From positions 3,293,713 through 3,357,712 of the forward strand of contig CM041201.1 in NCBI GenBank assembly GCA_023078555.1: a stretch of DNA of 64,000 bases, given 5' to 3'. The translations under genes and the position numbers were made by a program. The stretch comes from Ulva prolifera. Taxonomy: Eukaryota; Chlorophyta; Ulvophyceae; Ulvales; Ulvaceae. How positions within the stretch are numbered: position 1 is the stretch's first letter; every line of letters begins with the position of its first letter. Positions 34,956-47,046 of the stretch are shown here, piece after piece. The notes under the pieces are model-generated. The model did not search any database, had not been told where the DNA came from, and was given only the letters and a program-made list of their open reading frames with translations.

Positions 34956-35469
34956 ACACTGGCCCTGTCTAGTGAGCGCTTACTATCATCACGCCGGTCG
35001 CTATCACGCGCTCTATGTCCTGCCAACACAAGAGTCTGTACAACTCGCCGCCTTTCGACACAGTGTGGTGACAGGCAAAACTCCACTTTCATCGGGGAAT
35101 TTGTGACCATTTACGAGTAGCAAAGCGCTCATGGCATGGAGGTCAGTGCCATATGTACGCCCGTATTGCGCCGTCCATGCATGAGGAAGCTTCTAGATCA
35201 TGCGCACCAACTCAGCCCCTCCTGCTATGCCCCCTTTGCAATGTCTCCCTGTGCATCGAGATGAAGACGACTGAGGAGAGATAGGTTCACAGCGGCATGA
35301 AATGCAACATGCCAGGCTGGCTGATACAACAATTGCAAGTCAATTGACCTTAAGGTCATGATCAAATGTGACACTCGGGCTGCACCTGGGTTGATCACTC
35401 GAGTGACCATAAAGAACACCTCGGGGACCCTGCGAGCTTGACGACACCGACCGATAGCCTCTGACTCCA
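34956..35469. other. intergenic region upstream of ChaC
   Basis: It contains the ChaC promoter. No coding sequence or repeat recognised. Confidence 0.35.
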
Positions 35470-36397
35470 GGGCGGCCGGCTCCGCTTTGCGTGCGGGATG
35501 AATTCGTCGGCATGTGCAGGGACTGCGGGGACGGCGTGGGCACCGCATCGTCCCGGGTGCGTTGCAGCGCGGGCCGGCGGGGCTGCGAGGTGGTGGGCCG
35601 GGCTGGCAGGGCGCACTGTGGGTCTGGGGGTGGGGCTGGGGCCTGGGGCGGCCCCCGGCAGTCGAGCGGCCTGCATGGCCGGCCTTGGGCGGCAGCGTGT
35701 TGGGCGCGGCCCTGTCGTGAGGCGGCAGGCATTTAGGTGTTGAATACGGTGTCGTTGTGTTTGGGGCGTTATGTTTGTGTTGTTTTGCGTGGGGGGGTGT
35801 GTACTTGGCGGTCTGCGGATCTGTGTCGTTTGATGAGAACGTGGTGGGACTTGTGTGTGCTGCGTGCCTGGGTACGTACTACATAGTACTACATAGTATC
35901 TGGGTGTGCGCTTGCTCTGCTTGCTTCTTTCGCGGCGGTGCTGCCCGCCTTGCCACCTTTATCCTTGTAACACACAGGCCCGGCCTTGTCCGCTCGAGCG
36001 AGATCTGTGGCGGTGGTGGTCCTGGCCTGCCGTCCGCCTTGGGTGACCGGTCTTGCGCTCGGCGTGCCGCGCTCTGACGCTGCCCTTGCCGTGCATTTGC
36101 GCGTGGCCCGCTGTCAGGGCGCGACCGGGGGGTTTTGGGCAGGCCGGGCTGGGGATCGGGTATTGGGGGTCTAGATTTACGGGTGGACAGGGTGGGGTGC
36201 GAGTGCTGGGCGGGGTGGGGTTTGCTGGGGGGGGGAGGGGCTGGGGCCTGCCCGGGGGGGTTGTTGTTGGTGTCTCGGTGTGTTGGGCTCTGCGGCCTCG
36301 GCTGCGTGTGCTTTTGGGGCTCTGGAGCCGGGCTGGTGGGCGGGGTGCGAGTGAGGGTGGGTGGGCGCGCGAGTATGCATGCTTGTGGGTGTGGGGT
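35470..36397. repeat. GC-rich repeat segment, duplicated at 52.8-53.4 kb
   Basis: The part 35975-36390 matches 53008-53390 nearly continuously (CTGGCCTGCCGTCCGCCTTG, TTGGGCTCTGCGGCCTCGGC and the text between). Both are preceded by the same inverted end motif (GGCGGTGCT... CCTTGTAACAC at 35937-35977; CCTTGTCACTC near 52913). Only spurious long frames occur here. Confidence 0.7.
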
Positions 36398-37129
36398 GTG
36401 TTACAGCCTGAGGGACAAAGCCGGAGGCGCCGGTAGCACCGCCAGGATGACGACAAATCACACGTACAATCCAAAGCACGCGCCAGGAGAGCGGCAGTCA
36501 CCTCGAATCCGACCGGAATCAGGGCCAAGTCACACTGCCCACGCACCCACACACCCCTACACCACACCTAGGCACTCGCACCCGGTCCACCCCCCAACAC
36601 ACGCACCCCCGCGCCAGCACGCAATATGACCCCGCAGCCCGCGCGGCCGCGGCGGCCCAAAGTGGCAGCCCGGCCAGCGTCGGCCCCGTGCGGAAGCCAC
36701 CGGAGGCCCCCGAGCCCCCCAACCCCCAACCCCAACCCAATCCCCCATCGCCGCCATCCACCGCTGCACCCCCGTAACTGGGCAGGACAGCCCTGAGCGG
36801 CGGAGCATTGCGCACGGGAGCGCCGTCATCCGCCGACCCGCACAGAACAGAGCACATGCGCCCAAGGCGCAATGTGTCCGGGGACCAGGTCACGCGGCAG
36901 AGGCGGCGCGCGCCTTCCAACAGTGTGGGGTGTGGGGGCTTGGGTGTGGGGGCTTGTGTGTGGCTGCCAGCCACAGTGTGGTCTACAGTGTGTGGCTGTG
37001 GCCAGCGTAGGTGCTGACGTTGCGTGGGTGTGCTGATGTGTCCTCCATGTGGCTGGTTGCGTGGGTGTGCGGTTCCTCTGGTTGTTGCTCGCGGTGCTAC
37101 CTGCCTTGCTTGCTTTGTCCTTGTTACAC
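36398..37129. mobile_element. TIR-like GC-rich element, copy 1 (about 730 bp)
   Basis: The left end reads GTGTTAC...GGGACAAAGCCGG...GGTAGCACCGCC and the right end is its inverted counterpart, GCGGTGCTACC...CTTTGTCCTTGTTACAC. The interior is G/C-rich without a transposase. The same pair of ends bounds copies at 44555-45695 and 51143-52195. Non-autonomous DNA transposon is the simplest reading; target-site duplications were not convincing. Confidence 0.55.
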
Positions 37130-38116
37130 AGCAGCCCAAACCACTCGCACATCATATGATGCATGGGCGGGTGCACGTGGGGTCGCTGTCAAGATCGGCG
37201 GGCTGGCTGGCCGATCGCAAGTATACCATAGATCCGATGACGCGCAACACAAATTAATTGAAGCTCAGGATTGCGGCATATGGGCAGCTGCCGGGCGGCC
37301 GGGCCAAACGCTTAAAGGCTGCAGTCCGGGGAAAGTTGTCTCTGCCGCGGTCAGATGCTGCTACGCTTTGCATGAAGCCGGCGAGAGGCAGGCTGCCTGT
37401 GGCCCGGGGGCAGCTGCAGGGGGAATGTTGAAGCCCGCGCATATGTATGGATGATATCAGAACAACCGCAATCTTCCTCAGGCAGGCTTACACACTGTCA
37501 GTAGCACATATACACATGATGTATACAATGTATAGTGTGCGGACGTAGAAACTATAGCTGGCTGTCTCGCTCTCAGCGTCCAGGCACCTGGGACGTGGTT
37601 ATGATCAGAGCGGATATGGGGTGCATGTGATCAGGCTGCGTCCGATCACGAGTCGTAGATGATCTGCTTGAAGGCCGAGTGCATGGCCGCCTTCCAGCTT
37701 TTAAGGTCAATGTGCAGATATTCAGGTATGTCAAGACAGCAGGACTTGACGAAAACGACGAAGTGCAAAGTGACCAAGCGTGCCTAAGCATGCTGCGGTC
37801 ATGGCGATTGTTTGCTGGTGGTACCATTACAAGATCTACCCATGTCAGAACCTACTGCAGTGTCACAGCTTGCTACACCGAGCTCAGCTGCAGCAACATG
37901 ATCAGGAGGTTCGGCAGCTGCTGCCGCAGCTCCTGCCGACTTTTGTGGGGCTGTGCCTACTATGACAACTCGAAGATGCCCCGTCTCGACATCTGCATCA
38001 CGTGCCATTCCAAAGCCATCAGGCACGCGTGTCGACCGCGCATAGCTCTAGAGTTGCAACTGCCAGTGGGCTGCTGTCCACATCTTTGCGGTGCAGCCAC
38101 GCCACACCACAGAGAT
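37130..38116. other. left flank of cupin dyad 1
   Basis: It holds at 37815-37905 the conserved dyad-flank sequence (CAGTGTCACAGCTTGCTAC, then CTCAGCTGCAGCAACATGAT), the mirror image of the flank to the right of each plus-strand cupin gene. No other gene seen. Confidence 0.6.
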
Positions 38117-39314
38117 CTACCACTTCTTCTCGCCGAGGCCGAAGAGGACCTTGAAGTCTTCCGGCAGGTCGTTGAGGCCGTCGCCGGGGGCACCCGTCTC
38201 GGGGAAGCCGCAGTGCTTGAGGCACGCCTGGTCCAGCGCAAAGGCGCCCTGTGGGCTGGCCTTGATGGAGTCTGCGCCGCTGGCGGCGATGGCGGCCGCG
38301 CCCGCCTCGCTGCCTTCGTTGAGGGCCGCCAGGGCGCCGATGACGTTGAGCGCCCCGGGGTCGCTGCTGGTGAAGGACTGCAGGAAGACGTTGGGGAAGC
38401 ACTGGCGGTTGTGGTTGTGGTGCAGCAGGCCCTGTGGCACGACAAACACCTCCCCGGGCCCGACCTCAAAGGTGATGTCCTGCACTGCCCCGTTCTCCTG
38501 CGAGATGCCGGCATCCATAATTCCTGCAACAACAGCCACGCAGTCAGAGGCTGGGGTGGCCATGTGCTGTGCAACTGCCATGTACTCAGGAGTTCTGTAT
38601 ATGCATGTGAAGCGCTCATGTACATGGGTACCCGTACCGGTGCAATGACGAGCACAGCGATGGCATGCATGCGCAAAGTACACATCAGTGCGGGGGCAGC
38701 GCACCGAAGATGACCGAGTAGAACTCGTTGGCGCGCTGGTGCACGTGGGGCAACAGGATGCCGCAGGGCTTGAGCACGGTCAGGAACTGCGACTCCCCGG
38801 GCTCGGCGAGGGTGGAGAGGAAGGGGTTGGTGGCCTTGGTGACGCGCTGCTGCAGCACCGCCGCGTTGTCTGTCACCGCCGTCACGTCCTGCAGTCACAC
38901 GCCGCTGGTCATGATCATGGCCACATGCATGAGCTGAGCAGAGTGTGGGCCTGGGGTCACTGATGGACACGGAACCGGTTTGGATGCCATATGCATGGCC
39001 CACAACGCATTGCACGTGTGCTCTGTGCTCCGCCACTTGCACTTCACAGGATTGTCAAGTATAGAGCAGGCATCATGAACAGCGCGCGGCGACATATGAT
39101 GGCTGCTGCGCACCGGGTCTGAGAAAGAGAACTTGAAGGCTGACTCATCCCCCTCAACCCCAAACTCCACACGCTGTGCTGCCTGCGGGATGCGGGCAGT
39201 CTCGAGCTGGTTGGGGGCTTCAAGCACCGCCATGTCATCATACTTGGCCTTGGGTGCTGAGGCAGACACGCCTCCTAGGGCGAGGGCGGCGATGGCAATT
39301 GTGGACAGAGCCAT
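38117..39314 (-). CDS. germin-like secreted cupin, copy 1 (dyad 1, left)
   Basis: Exons complement(39114-39314, 38705-38888, 38117-38523); 792 nt, 263 aa. MALSTIAIAALALGGVSASA is a signal peptide. Exon 2 carries cupin motif 1 (GILLPHVHQRANEFYSVIF plus a Gly split by intron 2), matching G(X)4-5HXH(X)3-4E(X)6G. Exon 3 carries motif 2 (GEVFVVPQGLLHHNHN), an exact G(X)5PXG(X)2H(X)3N. The three His and one Glu that bind Mn in germins are all present. A 100-residue extension after the barrel is conserved in all six copies (FLQSFTSSDPGALNV to the end, KKW). Germin-like proteins are extracellular oligomers with oxalate oxidase, SOD or binding roles; the activity here is unknown. Start chosen at the Met shared by all copies; a Met seven codons upstream is in frame. 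Confidence 0.9.
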
Positions 39315-40593
39315 AGGTGCTGTTCTAGAGGTCAAGTGTTGAATGTTTGAACTGATGACAACCTGGTGACTTGGAAGGTGCTAGGGGCGGCAGGACAAGA
39401 AGACACTTGTGGAAGTGAAGGTCTGAGTTGAAGCAGTATACTGGTGGCAGTGCTGTTGTTGCAGAACAGGTGCTACCTGGGCCATTTATATCGCAGAGCA
39501 TGCTGCAGCATGCACCAGCCGCGCACGTCCGGGCTTCCAGACCCGCAGCTAGCTTGTCCGAGCAGCATGGGAGTTCGTCGTCTTAACCCCCTGCCACCGG
39601 CATCAGCCACATGCACTGCGAGATTGATCTTGAGAGCCGCATGCATATGCATGCATGTGCATGCACGGGGGCCGGCATAGCCCCTTACGCAGCTGCGCAC
39701 ATCGCTAGCTCTCTGCCTTCTGGGCTAGTACCACAACCGGTACCGCAGCGGCTGCGAGTTTGCTCCATTGCAGCTGGCGAGATTACGCCTCGGTTGAACA
39801 CCGGCAAAGCAAGCGTACCATCAAGGGGGAAAATGAACGTCATGCGCCGACAGTCATGCCGTCGACGTCGCAGCAACTTGTTGAACTAGCGATCGTGATC
39901 GCGAGCGGCAACTGATGCCGTCAGTTCGGAGTGCACATGGGCATGGCTTTGCTGAAGCTTCATGAAGGTAGATCGCGCGGAGTGTACGTACCTGCACATG
40001 CTTCCAGTGCAGGGCATCACGATGCACCGGTTCGTGTCCTCGCACGCGCGCGAGAACAACATCGTGGTGTCGGAAACGCGGTCCATCCGGCAAACCTGAC
40101 CATACCTCATTAGTATTGCAAAGCACTAGAAGCCATCTGCATCCCTGGCTCAAATACGATCTGTCCCTGCTCATATGTAGCTCCGAGCGTGCACTGCTGA
40201 CCACTGCACTTTGCAATGTGCACTGTCATGAGTGGGTGATCACCCAGGGGACGTCCTTACGTACATCAGCCACGTCATCACCGCGGCGCAGCGTACATGC
40301 CCATCACCTCCGTTCGACTCCTCCATGGAATTCGCAGGCTAAGCTGAACAGCCAGCGCTGCATCCGGGCATGCAACACAACACGATCGGCCGCGCTGTGG
40401 CGGATGCAACTTGAATGGTATATATGCGGAGACGTGCAGCACAAAAATCACCACAACACTGACACCTTCCACAGACACAGCAATCTAGGCCACCACTACA
40501 CCTGCCTTGCCTTACACCTGCACTAGTACTTGTACACTGCATACTCTGCACTTGTCTCAGCCCTACAGACTGCCGCACCCATCGACAGCACCC
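39315..40593. promoter_or_regulatory. divergent promoter of dyad 1
   Basis: 1279 bp between two cupin start codons. The minus-side TATA box is at 39485-39490 (about 170 bp from the ATG), followed by a conserved block to 39596 (AGCTTGTCCGAGCAGCATGG). The plus-side TATATAT is at 40419-40425, with a conserved block at 40255-40350 (CCTTACGTACATCAG, CGCGGCGCAGCGTACATGC, CATGGAATTCGCAGGCT). A central block lies at 39966-40050 (GTAGATCGCGCGGAGTGTAC). The same blocks recur in the two other dyads. Confidence 0.75.
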
Positions 40594-41950
40594 ATGGCTC
40601 TGTCCACGCTTGCCATCGCCGCCCTTGCCCTAGGAGGCGTTTCTGCATCAGCATCTAAGGCCAAGTATGATGCCAAGCCTATGATTGAAGCCCCCAACCA
40701 GCTTGAGACTGCCCGCATCCCACAGGCAGCTCAGCGTGTGGAGTTTGGGGTTGAGGGGGATCAGTCAGCCTTCAAGTTCTCTTTCTCAGACCCGGTGCGT
40801 AGCAGCTGCATGAGATTCGGTTTCATTGAGATTCAGTTTCAGTGTTTGTTTTCTCCCGTTCACTCTTTTGTAACACACAGTGAGCAGCTGCATGTTGCTG
40901 CTGTACATGACACCTGCTCTCCGCCCTTGGCACCCCTGTCACACCCTCAATATGGTGAGGCTCAGAATGCAACCTGCAACGAGAATTAGGGCCTGTACAT
41001 GTCAGACGAAACAACATTTGTCACCGCTCCGTGGCCCACATCGATCGTGCTTAGCTTACGGCCCGTGACGCTTATGTACATGCTCATGACCAGCGGCGTA
41101 TGAGTGCAGGACGTGACGGCGGTGACGGACAACGCGGCGGTGCTGCAGCAGCGCGTCACCAAGGCCACCAACCCCTTCCTCTCCACCCTCGCCGAGCCTG
41201 GGGAGTCGCAGTTCCTGACCGTGCTCAAGCCCTGCGGCATCCTGCTGCCCCACGTGCACCAGCGCGCCAACGAGTTCTACTCCGTCATCTTCGGTGCGCT
41301 GCCCCCGCCCTCAGGCTGGCGCCGCCCGCATACAATTGCAAGACGCTGTTGTGCTCGAGCGCATCCGCCATGCTCACATATGTGCTGCACATGTACTGTC
41401 AGCTGCGCGACTGCATGCACCACTGTACATGTGAATCCATGAGTATATGTAGGCTCGTATATGTAGTCTCGTATGCTATATATAGTATCGCAAAGTTGTG
41501 CAAACGGCCACCCCAGCCTCTGACCGCCTGACTGTTGTTGCAGGAATCATGGATGCTGGCATTTCGCAGGAGAACGGGGCAGTGCAGGACATCACGTTTG
41601 AGGTCGGGCCTGGGGAGGTGTTTGTCGTGCCGCAGGGCCTGCTGCACCACAACCACAACCGCCAGTGCTTCCCCAACGTCTTCCTGCAGTCCTTCACCAG
41701 CAGCGACCCCGGAGCGCTCAACGTCATCGGCGCCCTGGCCGCCCTCAGCGAAGGCAGCGAGGCCGGCGCGGCCGCCATCGCCGCCAGCGGCGCAGACTCC
41801 ATCAAGGCCAGCCCACAGGGCGCCTTTGCGCTGGACCAGGCGTGCCTCAAGCACTGCGGCTTCCCCAAGACGGGCGCCCCCGGCGACGGCCTGCAGGACC
41901 TGCCCGACGACTTCAAGGCCCTCTTCGGCCTCGGCGGTAAGAAGTGGTAG
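40594..41950 (+). CDS. germin-like secreted cupin, copy 2 (dyad 1, right)
   Basis: Exons 40594-40794, 41110-41293, 41544-41950 have the same lengths (201, 184, 407 nt) and phases as copy 1, 263 aa. Signal peptide MALSTLAIAALALGGVSA; motif 1 and motif 2 ligands intact. Exon 1 differs most (SKAKYDAKPMIEAPNQLE), whereas exons 2-3 are almost identical to the other copies at DNA level. Donors are GTGCGT and GTGCGC. It is transcribed away from copy 1, from the shared spacer. Confidence 0.9.
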
Positions 41951-42320
41951 AGGCGTGGCGTTGCTGCACCCCAAGAGTATCACAGCCTCCCGGCCGGCAT
42001 TGATAGTTGCGGAATGCGCGATTGATTCGCCAGCGGGTTGGCTTATAAGCCAATTAGGCATACTATGTGCTTACATGTAGAGAATCAGAATCACTATAGC
42101 TAGCGCTAGTACCTGTGCTGTAGGCATGGCGCACATAGATAGATTGGCGCAGTTCCATCGATATAGATTCGTCCGAAGCTGCTGATCGATAATGAAGCCG
42201 CAGTTGAGCTAGGCGTAGCGAGCTGTGACGCTGCGGCAGATGTGATTGGAATTCTGACGTACCTAGATTTTACAATTGTACTACCGGCAAACGATTGTCA
42301 TGAATCTCAGGCCTTCAAGT
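41951..42320. repeat. right flank of cupin dyad 1
   Basis: 42180-42300 carries the conserved flank sequence (AATGAAGCCGCAGTTGAGC, GTAGCGAGCTGTGACGCTGC, then ACAATTGTACTACCGGCAAA), the inverted counterpart of the left-hand flanks at 37815, 46155 and 58380. Confidence 0.75.
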
Positions 42321-43769
42321 TGTTCAATCTGCAGTTGTGATCATTACGTCGACTGATTTCAGCCAGGCGATATCCTTGACAAGCCAGGCCGTGAACTTCT
42401 TTGAAAATCTGCCCATTGACCTACAGATCGGAGTTGGCCTTTGAGCAAGGTCGACGTCAGCACTGATGCAGCTTGGGGTCAAGTGCCCTATTTGCCATGC
42501 TATGATCATGACCACCAGGACCCTGAGACATCATCTGCTGGCTCTCAACATCTTGCAGTACATCAGGTAGCTTGTGGTGACATACCGTTCCCAGCCCCCC
42601 CCCCCCCCCCCCACCCCCCTGTCACATGGGGGGGGGGGGAGGGGGGGAAACCCCCCCGCTACAGATTACCTGCCTCCAGCCGGCTGCCAGTGCATCTAGA
42701 TCTGGTGACAGCCTCCGGTTCCCGCTGCTGAGTCAGCGGGTGCACGTTACACCACACCGGACTGCAGCTTTCATGGCCTTGGCCTGCCTGCCCTGCTGGT
42801 GTCCATGCCCGCGCTGCAGTACCGAGCAGGCCTATGCATTGGACCGGCTTCAATTAGCTGTTTGGCCAGCCACGCCAGCCCACATTGCAGTGCAATTGAG
42901 AGTAACAATAGCAACGTAGCGCGCTCAAGCCTCATGCAGCATCCCACGCTGAATCAGCAGCCGCTTAACACCATGCAGCACCACAGCGCAACCCAAGCTG
43001 CGCGACTTTTGAGCAAGAACAGATGCATCCGCATCCAGGGACTCAAGGCGTACAGACACCAACAAACGCACACACCATGTGGAGTCCTCACCCCAGCTAG
43101 TTCATGCACATGTGCCACACCCACGGAGCCACCGACCATAGCCATGACCGCGGCGCCCCAACACGAGACCACCCCGCCAAATGTCTCAAGTCCAAGAACT
43201 CCGAGCTATAGTAGTCAGTCAGGAATTCTGACTGCCGGTGGTTGCAGCCCCGAGACCCACTTGGCCAAGGCGCCCAGGCGCATGTGTGTTGGCTTGATGT
43301 CCTGGCTGTGTGTACTATAGCTAGTATGGAAGCTGTTGCAGGAGAAAGTGTTATGTCTGGTTCGTCAACCCAGCGACGGCCGCCCGTGAAACGAGGGTGG
43401 TGCTGGGCGTCGCATTGCACCACCAGCTGTAGACTGTACCTCATGATGCCTGTAGCCAGCGCCGTGGCAGCCAATCATATGATATGCACTGGTCTAGCTG
43501 GCCAAGAAAGCAAATCTGTTGAACCTGCATCAAGCGGCCGAGGGCTAGCACTGCAGCATGGGCAGCAGCAGGGCATGCGCAGGCCTGGCCGGTGGGTTTT
43601 GGCCATGGTAGCTGCATCCAAGCTCCATGCACGGTCGATTGATGGCTGCTACCCCATGCACAAATTTAAGTGCCGTTGACCGGGGCCATGTGCGTCACCT
43701 ATCCACTGACTGCCTTGAATGTCAGCGACGTAGCGCTCCATGACAGTGCCTCAGCACAGGTCGCTGACT
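42321..43769. other. intergenic region with C/G tracts
   Basis: At 42595-42656 runs of C, then G, then C (interrupted by CACATG) could fold as a GC hairpin. Otherwise only short unsupported frames. Confidence 0.4.
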
Positions 43770-44032
43770 GACACAAAAGCGAAGAGGACGGCCGGGCCGA
43801 CGCGGAAGCGTTCACGCTGGACCCGCTTTGGCAGGAGACATACGGTCGGGTTGGCCCAGCCGCATTTGTGTTCCTCAACAGGCTTGCTGATGTGGCTGCA
43901 GGGTCCGGCGCAGCCCCGCGGCCGCGGTTCCTCGGGCATGCGATGCGCGATCTCTCCACAACGCTCTGCCGTGCGATCGGCGTGCTCGCCAGGTCCGCGG
44001 CGCGGTTCCGCTGATGGCACATCCGCGGGCAA
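43770..44032 (+). mobile_element. reverse-transcriptase ORF 3'-end remnant
   Basis: The + frame reads AEAFTLDPLWQETYGRVGPA, AFVFLNRLADVAAGSG, LGHAMRDLSTTLCRAIGV and stops. The order F-x-P-x-x-x-E-x-Y-G-R-x-G, then a hydrophobic helix with L-A-x-x-A-A, then L-S-x-x-L-C-R is the usual C-terminal end of non-LTR-type polyproteins in algae and other eukaryotes. No RT domain remains upstream, so this is a truncated relic. Confidence 0.5.
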
Positions 44033-44554
44033 GGCAGATTTGGCGGGAATCACTCTCCCGTCCGAGATCTTGCGCGGCTCACCGGCCGTCCGGCCTGAGC
44101 GGCGGGCCGCCACTCGGCGTCCCTGACGCTCAGCGCGATCGCCAGTGGGCCTTTGCCTCTTAGCTGCCAGTTCCGCTCGGCATGCGTGATGGATGGCGCT
44201 TGCATTGCCGGGGAAGGGAGGGGCTGCAATGGCACCGCCTCGTAACTGGTGTGATGTGGTTCGGGCTGGCCGGGCAGCGTGGCGGCGCGCCTGGCTGGCC
44301 GGGGTCCCTGTGGGGCTGTGGTGAGGGTGGGGGTTGCAATTGGGGCAGACGCTGCAATTGGGGCAGGTCCCGGGCCCCAGGGCCTCAGCCACGGCGGTGG
44401 GGGGGGCCAACCGGGGGGCCTCTGGAGGCTCCGCCCCGGGCGCGGCCGCGTCGCGGACCAACACTGATGGACTGGGATGGGTGGATCTGTTTCTTGGTGG
44501 GGGTGTGTGTTTTGGGGTCAGGATGTTGGATGTGTGCTCGTGGTGCGGTTTGGG
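44033..44554. other. GC-rich spacer, no gene
   Basis: GC-rich sequence between a retroelement relic and the next TIR-like element. Long open frames here (for example a 452-codon + frame starting at 44334) reflect base composition and have no protein-like pattern. Confidence 0.4.
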
Positions 44555-45695
44555 TGTTACAAGGACGATGTCGAAGGGGCCGGTAGTACCGCCAGGGCAA
44601 CGAACAAGCACGCAAACGCCCCCAATGCATGCACGACAGGAGATGTCAACCCATATATATACATGCATGTTGAACCCGAACACGGCGCTCAATCACAGCA
44701 GGACAGACAGGTACCACACACCACACCCGCATACCCACACACCACACCCGCGCACACGCCCTCTCACCAGCCCCAAACACTCGCAGCCCCGGCAGGGCCC
44801 TCACGCAACGACCCCGCCGCCCACTCGACCGTGGCGGCCCAAGTTGGCAGCCAGCGCGGACGTATTTGTCGCGCTTCCGCCGGTCAGCGGCCTCCGAAGA
44901 GGCGTTGACACGCAGCGCCGCCGTGCGGACGTTCGAGCCCTCCAGTGGGTGAGCGACACACACGTCGCCGATCACCAGCGCATGCGGAAAGAACGCAATC
45001 AAGTCGCCGCGCTGTGTGCCCATGCCCGACCTAGGGAAGGCGGCCGGTGGGGCGCCCGGCACGTGTCTCACCTGTATACACTATGTACACCATATGTGGC
45101 TGTCCGCGGAGCTAGAAAGTGGCCGTCGGTGCGCAGGGGAGGTCTTCATGCGTCCGCAAAGGGGCCGACCAAGGCCAGAGCAGCCGGGGGCATGCCATCT
45201 CGACGCCGCCTGGGGACGCGACAGGAGCTACGCAGGTGCTTCGAGAGGGCGCCTGCGCGCCGAGAAGGGGTGCGGGCGCAGCCGAGGCAGGGGAGGCTGG
45301 AGGAATGGGAGGGGCTGCTGCAGCGGTACTGGTACCGGTGCTGCTGTGGCGTGCACAGCGTGAGAGACTGGAGGGGTCCGCGTGTCGAGCACGGCGGCAC
45401 TGAGCACGGCTGCGCTGAGCACGGCGGCGCTGGCATCGCGGGCGACCGCGGCGGAGGCGGCGTGGGAGAGGACGGGCCACGTCCGGGCAGTTTGCAATTG
45501 GGTGTGTCGTGGTGGTGGTGTGAGTGGCTGTCTGGGCGTGTGTATCGGTTATTGGGGGCGCTGAGGGTTTCGCCTGCGCTGGTCGGGGTTGTGGCGGGGG
45601 GTGCATTGGACCGGGTTGGTGGTTGGGCGCTTGCGCTGCTCGCTGGTTTCGCGCTGCCGCCCGCCTCCGAGACTCCGCCTTCGCCTCTGTGACAC
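44555..45695. mobile_element. TIR-like GC-rich element, copy 2 (about 1.14 kb)
   Basis: The left end is GTGTTACAAGGACGATG...GGCCGGTAGTACCGCCAGGG; the right end is decayed but ends TCTGTGACAC in inverted sense. Internal GCGGCCCAAGTTGGCAGCC at about 44832 recurs in copy 1 (about 36650) and, inverted, near 52565-52590. It ends 745 bp before cupin copy 3. Confidence 0.5.
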
Positions 45696-46439
45696 AAGCA
45701 CGAACTTGAAGCCAGCTGGAGGGCTGCTAGGAGTACCAAGGAGTCACTTTCAACGTTGGCAGCACAAAATTAATTGAGCTGAACCTGCCTGATGTACTGT
45801 AGATGCATCACCGCGGCCCGCCTGGTCGTCTCAGCGTCCTGATGGTCACGATCAGATCCGAACAGGGGTGCCGCTGTGCTTGCAATTTTATTCAGGCTGA
45901 TCATGAATCGGTGCTAGCTCCGTCTGAAGGTCAGGTCTAATGTACAGGTCAACGTGCAAACATCTAGGCTCAAGTTTGACAAGCTTTTCAACAAATGCGA
46001 TCGCAAGACTCAAAGTGATCGATCACTTGTCAGTGATATCAAGTGCAAGTTGCTCATGCACAGAGAAGCAGCAATGAGAATTTTTTGATGGTGGAAGTAC
46101 GTATACATTTCACGATCATCGACCTCAGGCTATAGAACGTTACATACATTTCACCGCAGCGTCACAGCGCGCTACACCACGCCCAGCTGCAGCTACTAGT
46201 AGTACATCATCACTGACAGGAGCTTCAGCACATGCCCATCCTATTTCCATGTGAACTTATTCATACTGGTGGGGCTGTGCCGCTGCCTGCTCTACCAAGA
46301 GGCCCCGCCTCTACATAATCTAACAATCCAGCTGCAAAGCCATCGTTTAAAGCCATCATCATGAATATCATGATCATCATCAAGAGAACATCAGAATGAA
46401 AGTTCAGCTGGCGTGCAGCCAAGCCACGCCTCCAGAGAT
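45696..46439. repeat. left flank of cupin dyad 2
   Basis: Carries at 46155-46200 the conserved flank (GCAGCGTCACAGCGCGCTAC, CCCAGCTGCAGCTAC) in the orientation of the other left-hand flanks. Confidence 0.65.
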
Positions 46440-47015
46440 CTACCACTTCTTCTCGCCCAGGCCGAAGAGGACCTTGAAGTCTTCGGGCAGGTCGCTGAGG
46501 CCGTCGCCGGGGGCGCCCGTCTCGGGGAAGCCACAGTGCTTGAGGCACGCCTGGTCCAGGGCAAAGGCGCCCTGTGGGCTGGCCTTGATGGAGTCTGCGC
46601 CGCTGGCGGCGATGGCGGCCGCGCCGGCCTCGCTGCCTTCGTTGAGGGCGGCCAGGGCACCGATGACGTTGAGCGCTCCGGGGTCGCTGCTGGTGAAGGA
46701 CTGCAGGAACACATTGGGGAAGCACTGGCGGTTGTGGTTGTGGTGCAGCAGGCCCTGCGGCACGACAAACACCTCCCCGGGCCCGACCTCAAAGGTGATG
46801 TCCTGAACTGCCCCGTTCTCCTGCGAGATGCCGGCGTCCATGATTCCTGCAAGTGCAGCCAGACAGTCAGAGGCTGGGTTGGCCGTGTGCACAGCTTTGC
46901 AAAACTATACTCGCCGATGGCATGGAGTCGCAGTGCTACAGCTGCCACTGCATGAGCAGCACATATGTGAGCATCGAGTACAACAGCGGTTTGCATGCGC
47001 GAAGTACCAGCCTGA

Positions 47016-47046
<31 letters not shown>

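Noticed and set aside
44334..45692. A 452-codon + strand open frame
   Set aside because: It runs across a TIR-like element in very GC-rich DNA; other frames are open too and the residue pattern is low-complexity with no motif.
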